NCBI GenBank assembly: GCA_963734575.1
Contig: CAVTHT010000008.1
Location: 1-64,000 of the forward strand
Length of the DNA: 64,000 nucleotides
From: CAIWHR01 sp963734575
Lineage (GTDB): Bacteria > Pseudomonadota > Gammaproteobacteria > Burkholderiales > Casimicrobiaceae
Reading direction: 5' to 3'
The translations under genes and the position numbers were made by a program. Positions 41,221-49,410 of this stretch are shown piece after piece (positions within the stretch are counted from its first letter, which is position 1; each line of letters opens with the position of its first letter). A model generated the notes under the pieces. That model ran no database searches, was not told the origin of the DNA, and worked only from the letters and a program-made list of their open reading frames with translations.

Positions 41221-41664
41221 ATGTACAGGAACCTGCTCGTTGCCACCGACGGATCCAAGCTTTCGGACAAGGCGGTGAGCCACGCCATCGACCTCGCGCA
41301 AGCGATCAAGGCCGGCCTGACCGCGTTCTATGCCGCGCCCGACTACCCGATGCCCGCGTACGCGGATGGCGTCGTGTACGAGCCCGTGAGCAAGAAGGAA
41401 TACACGAAGCTCGCCGCCGCGGACGCCCAGAAGATTCTGGAGGCCGTGAGCAAGAAAGCCGCGGCCGCGGGTGTGGAATGCAAGACTGCGCACGCCATTG
41501 CGAGCGCGCCGTGGGAAGCGATACTGGCTGCAGCCAAGAAGAACAAGTGCGATGCGATCGTGATGGCGTCGCACGGCCGTCGCGGCATGTCGGCGCTGCT
41601 CCTCGGCAGCGAGACCCAGAAGGTGCTCACCCATTCGAAGTTACCGGTCATCGTAGTTCGCTGA
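41221..41664 (+). CDS. Universal stress protein (UspA family)
   Basis: A 147-residue single-domain Usp protein. It starts MYRNLLVATDGSKLSDKAV and ends with the ATP-binding type motif ASHGRRGMSALLLGSETQKV (G-x2-G-x9-G-S/T pattern) and SKLPVIVVR. FNR/Anr-dependent usp genes of other proteobacteria aid survival in anaerobic stationary phase; the promoter here supports the same control. A clear terminator follows. No frameshift. Confidence 0.95.
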   Translation: MYRNLLVATDGSKLSDKAVSHAIDLAQAIKAGLTAFYAAPDYPMPAYADGVVYEPVSKKEYTKLAAADAQKILEAVSKKAAAAGVECKTAHAIASAPWEAILAAAKKNKCDAIVMASHGRRGMSALLLGSETQKVLTHSKLPVIVVR

Positions 41665-41682
41665 CCCCCAGCGACGACCGGC

Positions 41683-41713
41683 CGGGGCGTCCCGCGGGGC
41701 GCCCCGTTTCTTT
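41683..41713 (+). terminator. Intrinsic terminator after usp
   Basis: CGGGGCG (41683-41689) pairs with CGCCCCG (41700-41706), followed by TTTCTTT. It lies 18 bp after the usp stop and isolates this monocistronic unit from proS. Confidence 0.75.
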
Positions 41714-41839
41714 GGCGGCGGTGCCGTTTGCGGTGGCGCGCGGCTCCGGACCGCGGCAGCCAGCCTGGGACTGCCCGCCGGCGCGGACGTCCCGCTGCGT
41801 TACAATTGGCGCCCTTTTTTTGCCCGGCGAAACAGGATC

Positions 41840-43556
41840 ATGCGCGTTTCACGCTTCTATCTCGCGACCCTCAAGGAAGCGCCCGCCGAAGCCGAGGTCA
41901 TGAGCCAGAAGCTCATGCTGCGCTCGGGCATGATCAAGAAGGTCTCGTCGGGCATCTACACCTGGATGCCGCTCGGTCTCATCACGCTGCGCAAGGTCGA
42001 GGCCATCGTGCGCGAGGAGATGAACCGCGCCGGCGCGATCGAGGTATACATGCCGCATGTCGTTCCGGCCGAGCTGTGGCAGGAGACGGGACGGTGGGAC
42101 AAGTTCGGGCCGCAGCTCCTCAAGATCCGCGACCGGCACGAGCGCGATTTCCTGTTCGGGCCCACGCACGAGGAGGTGATCACCGACGTCGTGCGCAAGG
42201 ACATCCGCAGCTATCGGCAGCTGCCGGTGAACCTGTACCAGATCCAGGTCAAGTTCCGCGACGAGATCCGCCCCCGCTTCGGGGTCATGCGCGGTCGCGA
42301 GTTCCTGATGAAGGATGCGTACTCGTTCGACACCGACCGCGAAGCGCTGATGCGCAGCTACCGCGCGATGTACGACGCGTACGAGCGCATCTTCACGCGC
42401 CTCGGGCTGCGCTTTCGCGCCGTGGAGGCGGACACCGGGGCCATCGGCGGGTTCGCGTCGCACGAGTTCCAGGTCCTCGCCGACTCGGGCGAGGACGCCA
42501 TCGCGTGGTCTCCGCAGTCGGACTACGCCGCCAACGTCGAGCAGGCGGAAGCACTGGCACCCGCGCATGCGCGGCAGGAAGGCCACGAGACGCTGCAGCG
42601 CGTGCCCACGCCGGGCATGTCGACCTGCGAGGAAGTGGCGGACCTCCTGAAGCTTCCGCTCGGCCGGACGGCCAAGTGCATCATGCTCGTCGCCGGCGAT
42701 AAGGTGCACATGCTCCTCATCCGCGGCGATCACATGCTGAACGAGGTCAAGGTGGGCAAGCTGCCCGGGCTCGCCGGGTGGCGCTGGGCTACGGACGCCG
42801 AGATCCGGCAGGCGACCGGCTGTGCGCCCGGTTACCTCGGTCCGGTGGGCATCCCGGCCGACATGCCGCTCATCGTCGACCGGTCCGTCGCCGTCATGGG
42901 CGATTTCGTCTGCGGCGCCAACGAAGTCGACTATCACCTGCGGGGCGTCAATTTCGGGCGCGACGTGCGTGAGCCGGACCTCGTGGCCGACCTGCGGAAC
43001 GTCGTCGAAGGCGACCCCTCCCCGGATGGCAAGGGCACCCTCGCGATCCAGCGCGGCATCGAGGTCGGGCACGTTTTCGCGCTCGGCACCCGCTATTCCG
43101 AGGCCATGGGCGCGTCGTATCTTGACGCCCAGGGGCAGTCGCACCTCATCGAGATGGGCTGCTACGGCATCGGGGTGACCCGGGTGGTGGCGGCCGCGAT
43201 CGAGCAGAACCACGACGAGCAAGGGCATCGCCTGGACCGACGCCATGGCGCCCTTCCGGGTGGCCATTGCCCCCGTAGGGTATGATCGCAACCCCGCGGT
43301 CCGGGAAGTCGCCGATCGGCTGCACGAAGACCTCGCGGCAGCCGGCGTCGAGGTCCTCCTGGACGACCGGGGCGAACGCCCTGGCGTGATGTTTGCAGAC
43401 CTCGAATTGATCGGCGTCCCCCACCGTATTACGATCGGAGACCGCGGGCTCAAGGAAGGCAAGGTCGAGTACCAGTCCCGGCGCGCCGGCGGTCCGGCCG
43501 AGCCGGTGCCGGTCGACGGCATTGCCGCCTTCCTCCGCGAACGCCTCGCCCACTGA
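41840..43556 (+). CDS. proS: Prolyl-tRNA synthetase (one frameshift)
   Basis: Class II synthetase of the bacterial type with the inserted editing domain. Seen: MRVSRFYLATLKEAPAEAEV, motif 1 region around RSGMIKKVSSGIYTWMPLG, motif 2 FRDEIRPRFGVMRGREFLMK, the YbaK-like insert (TCEEVADLLKLPLGRTAKC), motif 3 in MGCYGIGVTRVVAA, and the anticodon-binding domain FRVAIAPVGYDRNPAVRE. One inserted base near 43220 joins IEQNHDE to GIAWTDAMAPF; repaired length 571. A TACAAT -10 candidate is at 41801-41806. Confidence 0.96.
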
Positions 43557-43564
43557 CAATTACG

Positions 43565-44251
43565 ATGCATCGTTTCAAGCTGTTCGCAGCGACCGCCGCA
43601 GCGGTCGCGAGTCTCCTTGCGTGTGCCCCGGCGCTGGCCGGCGCGCAGGTCGAGGAGCGGCTCGCGCCGTCGGTGGTGACGGTCCTGTCGCGGGCGATCT
43701 CGGACAGCCCCGTGCCGGCGCGCTACGCGGAAAACCTGCAGGTGCGCACCTGGCTCAACGCCATGGACCCGCGCCTTGCCACCCGCATCCCGGATGCCCG
43801 CGAGCGCACCGAGTTCCTCGCCACCGTGCACTACGAGGCGAGCCGTGCGGGCCTCGACCCGCAGCTCCTGCTCGCGGTCATCCAGCACGAGAGCGGGTTC
43901 AAGAAGTACGCGGTCTCCACCGCGGGGGCCCGTGGCTACCTGCAGGTGATGCCCTTCTGGACCAAGCTCATCGGCGGGACCGAGCACAACCTCTTCCATC
44001 TGCGCACCAACCTGCGCTATGGCTGCGTGATCCTGCGCCACTACCTCGACGTCGAGGGCGGCGACCTCTTCCGCGCGCTCGGTCGCTACAACGGGAGCCT
44101 CGGTCGGCCGGAGTATCCCGACGCGGTGCTCGCCAACATGAATCGCTTCTGGCGCTACGCCACCCCGCAACTGTCGGCTGCATCGATCGGCCCGCTGGCC
44201 GCGCACACCACGGTCTCCCACGTCGCGCAGCCGCAGTCCGTCGTCCGCTGA
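43565..44251 (+). CDS. Lytic transglycosylase, SLT family
   Basis: A 228-residue exported murein-cleaving enzyme. It has a signal peptide (LFAATAAAVASLLACAPALAGA) and an SLT domain with catalytic Glu in LLAVIQHESGFKKYAVSTAG, then ARGYLQVMPFW and LRYGCVILRHYLD with GRYNGSLGRPEYPDAV. The Cys near the signal end (LLACAP) might allow lipidation, but the lipobox is poor. It starts 9 bp after proS. Confidence 0.9.
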   Translation: MHRFKLFAATAAAVASLLACAPALAGAQVEERLAPSVVTVLSRAISDSPVPARYAENLQVRTWLNAMDPRLATRIPDARERTEFLATVHYEASRAGLDPQLLLAVIQHESGFKKYAVSTAGARGYLQVMPFWTKLIGGTEHNLFHLRTNLRYGCVILRHYLDVEGGDLFRALGRYNGSLGRPEYPDAVLANMNRFWRYATPQLSAASIGPLAAHTTVSHVAQPQSVVR

Positions 44252-44284
44252 CTCAGGGCGCGCCTCGCCGCCCGCGCTCCCCGC

Positions 44285-45214
44285 GTGGATCCGCCACGAT
44301 ATCGCGGCCGCTTCGCGCCCTCACCTACCGGCCCGCTGCATTTCGGCTCGCTCGTCGCGGCGCTCGGCAGCTATTGCGATGCGCGCGCCGCACGCGGCGA
44401 TTGGATGGTGCGCATCGAGGATGTCGACCTGCCGCGTGCCCGCAGGGGCGCCGATGCGCTGATCCTGCGCACCCTCGAGCGCTACGGCTTCGCCTGGGAC
44501 GGCCCCGTGGTGCGGCAATCGCAGCGCACCGGCCGCTATCGCGAGGCGCTGGAAGAGCTTCAGCGGGCCAATGCCGTGTTCCCGTGCAGCTGCACGCGGC
44601 GGATGCTCGCGGGCGCGCCCGCCGGCATCAGCGGCGAGGCGCTGTATCCCGGTACGTGCCGCCAGAACCCGCCTTCGACCGCCGGCACCGTAGCGTGGCG
44701 CCTGCGGGTCGATGCCGCGCCGGCGATCACCTTCGTGGATCGCCTGCAGGGCGCGCAGACGCAGGATCTCGCGCACGAGGTCGGAGACTTCGTACTGCAG
44801 CGCTCGGATGGCCTGTTCGCGTACCAGCTCGCGGTGGTCGTGGACGACGCCGACCAGGGCATCACGGACGTGGTACGCGGTGCCGACCTGCTGACCTCCA
44901 CCGCGCGCCAGATCTACCTGCAGTCGCGCCTCGACCTGCCGGCACCCCGGTACCTCCACCTGCCCGTCGCGATCAACGCGGTGGGAGAGAAGCTCTCCAA
45001 GCAGACGGGTGCGGCCCCCCTGCCGGACGACCCGCTCCCGGCGCTGCGTGCGGCGTGGCAGTTCCTCGACCAGCCCGCGCCCGACCGGCGCCCGGCGAGC
45101 GTCGACGAATTCTGGCGCCACGCCATCGCGGCCTGGGCACCGGGCCGCCTGCCACCCGTCCGGATGCTGCCCGCGCCGGCCGCGTTCGGCCCGGGTGCCG
45201 GCCGGCCGCTATAA
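44285..45214 (+). CDS. gluQ: Glutamyl-Q tRNA(Asp) synthetase
   Basis: A truncated GluRS paralogue that attaches glutamate to queuosine in tRNA-Asp. The HIGH-like motif FAPSPTGPLHFGSLVAAL and KMSKS-like NAVGEKLSKQTG are both present, with zinc ligands PCSCTRRML and the following Tyr/Cys YPGTCR. The anticodon-binding domain is absent, as expected (309 residues). Start GTG 44285. The queuosine gene queG lies elsewhere in the window (58.5 kb). Confidence 0.93.
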   Translation: MDPPRYRGRFAPSPTGPLHFGSLVAALGSYCDARAARGDWMVRIEDVDLPRARRGADALILRTLERYGFAWDGPVVRQSQRTGRYREALEELQRANAVFPCSCTRRMLAGAPAGISGEALYPGTCRQNPPSTAGTVAWRLRVDAAPAITFVDRLQGAQTQDLAHEVGDFVLQRSDGLFAYQLAVVVDDADQGITDVVRGADLLTSTARQIYLQSRLDLPAPRYLHLPVAINAVGEKLSKQTGAAPLPDDPLPALRAAWQFLDQPAPDRRPASVDEFWRHAIAAWAPGRLPPVRMLPAPAAFGPGAGRPL

Positions 45215-45269
45215 TGGCGGGCTTCCCGCGGACGTTTGCCGTCCGTGCGGCCCCGAACGGAACTCCCAC

Positions 45270-45839
45270 ATGACCACGCTCGTCGCCGTTCGCAAGAACG
45301 ATGAAATTGCCATTGCCGCCGACTCCCTCACCACGTTCGGCGACACCCGGCTGTCCGCCGACTTCGACAAGAGCTACGACAAGATCGTCCAGCACCGCGG
45401 CACGTACGTGGGGCTGTGCGGCAGCGCCGCGCACCAGCTCGTCTTCGAGAGCATCCTCGCGAAGCAGCAGGACCTGGACTTCTCGACCAAGGCCGCGATC
45501 TTCGACACGTTCAGCAAGCTGCATCCGATCCTGAAGGAGCAGCATTTCCTCAACCCCAAGGAGGAAGAGGACGATCCGTACGAGTCCACGCAGGTGACGG
45601 CGCTCATCGCCAACCCGAACGGGATCTTCGGCGTCTATTCGATGCGCGAGGTGTTCGAGTACACGCAGTACTGGGCGATCGGCTCCGGGCGCGAGTTCGC
45701 GCTCGGCGCGATGTACGCGCAATACGGGCGACTCAAGTCGGCGGCGGCCGTGGCCAAAGCCGGCGTGGAAGCCGGTGCGGTATTCGACAAGAACTCCGCC
45801 CTGCCGATGACGCTCTACACGATTCCCGTCAAGGCGTGA
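45270..45839 (+). CDS. Betaproteobacterial proteasome homologue (BPH)
   Basis: An Ntn-fold protease of the proteasome/HslV superfamily. MTTLVAVRKND at the start leaves Thr2 as the nucleophile after Met removal, followed by IAADSLTTFGD and KIVQHRGTYVGLCGSAAH. There is no HslU-type ATPase gene nearby, and the sequence differs from HslV (189 residues, with an acidic insert NPKEEEDDPYEST). It fits BPH, which is restricted to betaproteobacteria and forms a double ring. It lies directly upstream of Hsp33 and near Hsp15 in a protein-quality-control cluster. A TATAAT at 45210-45215 may be its promoter. Confidence 0.85.
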   Translation: MTTLVAVRKNDEIAIAADSLTTFGDTRLSADFDKSYDKIVQHRGTYVGLCGSAAHQLVFESILAKQQDLDFSTKAAIFDTFSKLHPILKEQHFLNPKEEEDDPYESTQVTALIANPNGIFGVYSMREVFEYTQYWAIGSGREFALGAMYAQYGRLKSAAAVAKAGVEAGAVFDKNSALPMTLYTIPVKA

Positions 45840-45849
45840 GGTCCGCATC

Positions 45850-46761
45850 GTGAACGGGTTCGGCGATTCCCTGTCGCGCTTCGTGTTCGAGCACGGCGCC
45901 GTGCGCGGCGCCGTCGTGTCGCTCGATGCCACGCGCGCCGACATTCTCGCCTGTCATCCGTATCCGGCGCCGCTGGCACGCGTGCTGTCGGAGCTCCTCG
46001 CCGCCGCGGCGCTCCTCGCATCGTCGCTCAAGTTCAAGGGCAGCCTCGTGGTGCAGCTGCAGGGGGATGGCCCCTTGCGGCTCCTCGTCGTCGAATGCGA
46101 CGCCTCGCTCGCGCTGCGCGCGACCGCCCAGTGGACGCCCGCGCTCGAGGCGCTGCCCGAAGACAGCGCGCTCGCCGCGCTCGCCGGCGGCGCCGGGCGT
46201 GGTCGTCTCGCCATCACGCTCGACCCCAAGGACGGCGGCCCGATCTATCAGGGCATCGTTGCGCTCGAGGCGACGAGCATAGCCACACTGATCGAGCATT
46301 ATCTCGGGACCTCGGAGCAGATTCCGAGCCGCATCGCCCTCGCGCACGACGGCACGCACGTGCGCGGCCTGCTGCTGCAGCGCCTGCCGGGCAGCAAGGA
46401 TGCCGACGACGCGCTGTGGCAGCGCGCGGTCGCGCGGATCGATGCGATGCGCCCGGAAGCACTGCTCGTCGCGCCGGACGCGGCCGCGCTGCTCACGACG
46501 CAGTTCGGCGACGACGACATCCGGCTCTTCCGGGCCCACGGCACGCGCTTCGCCTGCAGCTGCTCACGCGAACGCGTCGAGAACGCGCTGCGCCTCGTCG
46601 GCCGCGACGAGGTCGAGGACATCCTCGCCGAGCAGGGCGAAGTGCAGGTCACCTGCGAGTTCTGCAACCGCGCCTACGCCTTCCCGCCGGAGGCCGCTCG
46701 CGCGCTGTTCGTGGCGATGGACACCGCGGAAGGCGGCGCATCCGCCACGCTGCGGCACTGA
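45850..46761 (+). CDS. hslO: Hsp33 redox-regulated chaperone
   Basis: A holdase activated by oxidative unfolding. 303 residues with the N-terminal FVFEHGAVRGAVVSLDAT, core GRLAITLDPKDGGPIYQGIV, and C-terminal zinc switch FACSCSRERVENAL plus VTCEFCNRAYAF, giving the CxC/CxxC set. Start GTG 45850, 11 bp after BPH. Clustered with BPH, a PaiB-like gene and Hsp15. Confidence 0.95.
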   Translation: MNGFGDSLSRFVFEHGAVRGAVVSLDATRADILACHPYPAPLARVLSELLAAAALLASSLKFKGSLVVQLQGDGPLRLLVVECDASLALRATAQWTPALEALPEDSALAALAGGAGRGRLAITLDPKDGGPIYQGIVALEATSIATLIEHYLGTSEQIPSRIALAHDGTHVRGLLLQRLPGSKDADDALWQRAVARIDAMRPEALLVAPDAAALLTTQFGDDDIRLFRAHGTRFACSCSRERVENALRLVGRDEVEDILAEQGEVQVTCEFCNRAYAFPPEAARALFVAMDTAEGGASATLRH

Positions 46762-46770
46762 GGCACGCGC

Positions 46771-47413
46771 ATGTCGATGTACGTGCCGGCACAGTTCGCC
46801 CCTCCGCACCGGGCGGCCATCGTGCGCCTCATGCACGACCATCCGTTCGCCACGCTGCTCACGCCGCAAGGGGCCGACCCGCTGATCACGCATCTGCCGC
46901 TGCTCCACGTGTGCCGATTGCGAGCCGCACGGCACGCTCTACGGCCATTTTGCACGCGCGAACCTGCATGCCTCCGCAGCGGAGGGGAGCGAGTCGATCG
47001 CGATCTTCCACGGTCCGCACGCGTATGTATCGCCGTCGTGGTATGCCGCGCCCGCGGCGGCCGTGCCGACCTGGAACTACGCGGTGGTGCATGCCCACGG
47101 CACGGTGCATCTGGCGGAGGATCCCGCAGACACGCGCGCCATCCTCGACGCGCTGGTCAACCGGTTCGAATCATCGCGATCGAAGCCGTGGACGCTGCAG
47201 CTCGAGCCGCGTGCGCTGCACGCGATGGTCGGCGCGATCGTGGGCTTTCGCCTGCGCATCAAGCGTCTCGAAGCCAAGTTCAAGCTCTCGCAGAACCGTC
47301 CCGTCGAGGACCAGCGCCGGGTTGCCGACGCGCTCGCCACGGGGGATGCCGAAGCCGCGGCGACGGCGGGCTGGATGCGCGCCTACGGCCGCACGCAACA
47401 TGGCGAAGAGTGA
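46771..47413 (+). CDS. PaiB-like FMN-binding protein (one frameshift)
   Basis: A PaiB-family split-barrel flavin-binding protein, often labelled a negative transcriptional regulator. N-terminal MYVPAQFAPPHRAAIVRLMH and ATLLTPQG, ITHLPLL; then, after one inserted base near 46912, ANLHASAAEGSESIAIFHGP, HAYVSPSWYA, VPTWNYAVVHAHG and the C-terminal RIKRLEAKFKLSQNRPVEDQ typical of the family. Repaired length 213 residues. Overlaps the Hsp15 start by 14 bp. Confidence 0.87.
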
Positions 47414-47834
47414 CCCGTTGCGTCGTGACGAGGGCACCGGCGCAACGGCGCACGACGATCGCGTGCGCCTCGACAAATGGCTGTGGGCGGCACGCTTCTA
47501 CAAGACGCGCGGCCTCGCCGCCGAAGCGGTCGACAACGGGCAGGCGCGGCTCAACGACGCGCGCGTCAAGCCCGCGCATGCGGTGCGCGCCGGCGACACC
47601 ATCGTCGTGCGCAAGGGCGGACTCCATTGGGAGGTGCGCGTCACCGCGGTGACGGACCGGCGCGGGTCGGCCACCGATGCGGCACTCCTCTACTCGGAAA
47701 CGCCGGAAAGCGCCGCTGCGCGCGCGGAAGAGGTGGCGCAGCGCAAGGCCGCCGCGGCCTCCGCGCCGCGCTACTCGGGCCGTCCCACGAAGCGCCAGCG
47801 GCGCAGCCTCGAGGATTTCCTCAACGAGCCGTGA
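47400..47834 (+). CDS. hslR: Hsp15 / S4-domain RNA-binding protein
   Basis: A 144-residue S4 protein that recycles blocked 50S subunits carrying peptidyl-tRNA. The S4 fold is seen in VRLDKWLWAARFYKTRGLAA and NGQARLNDARVKPAHAV with DTIVVRKGGLHWEVRV. The basic C-terminus (SGRPTKRQRRSLEDF) matches Hsp15. ATG 47400 overlaps the preceding gene. Last gene of the stress cluster. Confidence 0.92.
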   Translation: MAKSDPLRRDEGTGATAHDDRVRLDKWLWAARFYKTRGLAAEAVDNGQARLNDARVKPAHAVRAGDTIVVRKGGLHWEVRVTAVTDRRGSATDAALLYSETPESAAARAEEVAQRKAAAASAPRYSGRPTKRQRRSLEDFLNEP

Positions 47835-47837
47835 GGC

Positions 47838-48023
47838 TCAGCAAAGGCGCAGCGCCGACAGATCCAGCACGAGATCGGGATTCTGGTAGCCGCGCCAGAT
47901 GGCGTACGCGAGGAGCGCCGCCAGCAGCACTTTCACGAGCTGCCACGCGATGCCCGAGCGGAGATCGCCCGGCAGGCGCTGCACCGGGCGAGGACTGGGT
48001 GTGGATGTCGCGCTGTGGGTCAC
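47838..48023 (-). CDS. Small membrane protein, unknown
   Basis: 61 residues with one helix (WQLVKVLLAALLAYAIW) and short polar ends (MTHSATSTPSP, DLVLDLSALRLC). It lies 9 bp downstream of the MerR-type gene on the same strand and 3 bp from the convergent hslR stop. No family recognised; coding status rests on tight spacing and a clean frame. Confidence 0.5.
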   Translation of the reverse strand: MTHSATSTPSPRPVQRLPGDLRSGIAWQLVKVLLAALLAYAIWRGYQNPDLVLDLSALRLC

Positions 48024-48032
48024 CCTGCGAGC

Positions 48033-49049
48033 TTACGCCCGCAGTGTTTCCGGTGCCAGCACCACATTGACGGACGCCGTCGGCAACACGCCGAGGTCGC
48101 GCATGCCCGCCATGATGGAGCTGAAATCGGCGGCGGTCCGCACGTCGGTGATCGGCTTCGCAAGGAGGTTCACGGCACGCCCACTGACGATCAGCGGCAT
48201 GCCTGCGGGAAGCTCATGGCGCAGCGACCGGATCTCCTGCCCTGCGATCTTGCCCGAGATGCCGCGATCGAACAGCAGCACGACGACCGCCACGTTGTAG
48301 GCAGCGGCGGCACCAGCGATCTCCTGCGCCGGGACGCCCGCGCCCAGCGTGAGGCAGTTGACCCCGTCGGTGAAGAGCAGGAGCTCGAGGATCGCAAGCC
48401 CGAGATGATTGGGATCGTTCGGCGGCGTGGCGAGCAGCACCTGCCTTGCATCGCGCGTCGGACGAACGAGGCGCGTCACGTCGCGCAGCAGCCGCTGGGC
48501 GAGGTCCGCGAAACGCAGCTCCTGGAAGTTCTGCATCTCGCCGCGCACCACGCGGTCGTGCACGGCCTCGTTGAGGGGGATCAGCGTGGTCTCGAGGAAC
48601 TTGCGCAGGCCCTGGCCTACGAGCAGCTTCGAAAGATGGTTCTGCAGCTCGCCAATCCGATGCTCCGCGAGGAGCGTGACCGCGAGCTCGATCTCGGACG
48701 GCAGCGGCGCGGGGTCCTCGACCGTCAGCCCGAGCATCGACTGCAGCGCGGACTCGGCGAGCGGCACGACTGCGCCCGCGCGCCAGCCTTCGGACAGCAG
48801 CTGCTTGATCAGCTTGAGACGGGCGACCTGCTCCGGCGGATAGACGCGATCGCCGAAGGCATCGCGCAACGGCGACGGAAAGCCGTAACGGCGCTGCCAC
48901 ATGTAGAGCTGCTCGCGCCGCAGTCCCGTGATGCGCACGACTTCACGGATGTGCAAGGCGCTGCGCGGTTCGTGCTGCGTGCCGGGCGACTCGGCGAGCG
49001 ACACGCTCGGCTCGCGCCGCCGCGTCGGCGCCTTGATCAGGATGCCCAT
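48033..49049 (-). CDS. MerR-family regulator with degenerate B12-binding-like domain
   Basis: 338 residues. MerR HTH: ALHIREVVRITGLRREQLYM and WQRRYGFPSPLRDAFGDRVY with PPEQVARLKLIKQLL. The C-terminal part follows the four-helix plus Rossmann layout of CarH/LitR (LVGQGLRKFLETTLIPLNEA, then ARQVLLATPPNDPNHLGLAI and GAGVPAQEIAGAAAAYN), but the cobalamin-binding DxHxxG and the Wx9EH motif are absent. It may therefore sense something else or act by protein contacts. ATG 49049 has GGAAGGA upstream. Target unknown. Confidence 0.85.
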   Translation of the reverse strand: MGILIKAPTRRREPSVSLAESPGTQHEPRSALHIREVVRITGLRREQLYMWQRRYGFPSPLRDAFGDRVYPPEQVARLKLIKQLLSEGWRAGAVVPLAESALQSMLGLTVEDPAPLPSEIELAVTLLAEHRIGELQNHLSKLLVGQGLRKFLETTLIPLNEAVHDRVVRGEMQNFQELRFADLAQRLLRDVTRLVRPTRDARQVLLATPPNDPNHLGLAILELLLFTDGVNCLTLGAGVPAQEIAGAAAAYNVAVVVLLFDRGISGKIAGQEIRSLRHELPAGMPLIVSGRAVNLLAKPITDVRTAADFSSIMAGMRDLGVLPTASVNVVLAPETLRA

Positions 49050-49410
49050 GGTTGTCCTTCCCTATCGTTTTTTGTCACCTGCGACCGGCGCCTGTGCTGG
49101 ACAACCACCCGTGTTCAATCTGCCGGAATCACTCCGCAGCGAGCGGTTGCCACACCCGCCTGTCACGGCGTTCTGTGGAACACGCAAGGTGCAATGCACG
49201 ATGCATGCCAAGCCGGTACGTGCTTGCCGCTCCGCCTCGTTTACGCCATCATCCAGAGGCCCGGCTGGCGAATCAAGATTCCGCTGTGCGCAGCTGCCGA
49301 GCGGTTGCGGTGATGTGGCGGCCGTGGCGGCGCACACGGCGCCGGAGCAGCGGTGTGCCGCATGGCGCGTACGCCGGCCTCGCGACGACGCGGCAACGGG
49401 CGGGAGAACG
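49050..49410. other. Intergenic region between divergent merR and PilZ-like genes
   Basis: About 360 bp without a supported gene. It holds the ribosome site of the MerR-type gene (GGAAGGACAACC before its start) and must hold promoters for both flanking genes, but I found no convincing hexamer pair, repeat or hairpin. A short frame is open across it in-phase with the downstream gene, but nothing marks an earlier start. Confidence 0.5.

Noticed and set aside
38464..41664. Long plus-strand open frame opposite ccoI (1066 residues), and similar long frames opposite aceB, leuA and gspE
   Set aside because: They are antisense shadows caused by high GC at third positions. The opposite strand carries complete, motif-bearing proteins.
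45270..45839. HslV peptidase
   Set aside because: There is no hslU neighbour and the internal sequence departs from HslV. Size, N-terminus and context fit the betaproteobacterial proteasome homologue better.
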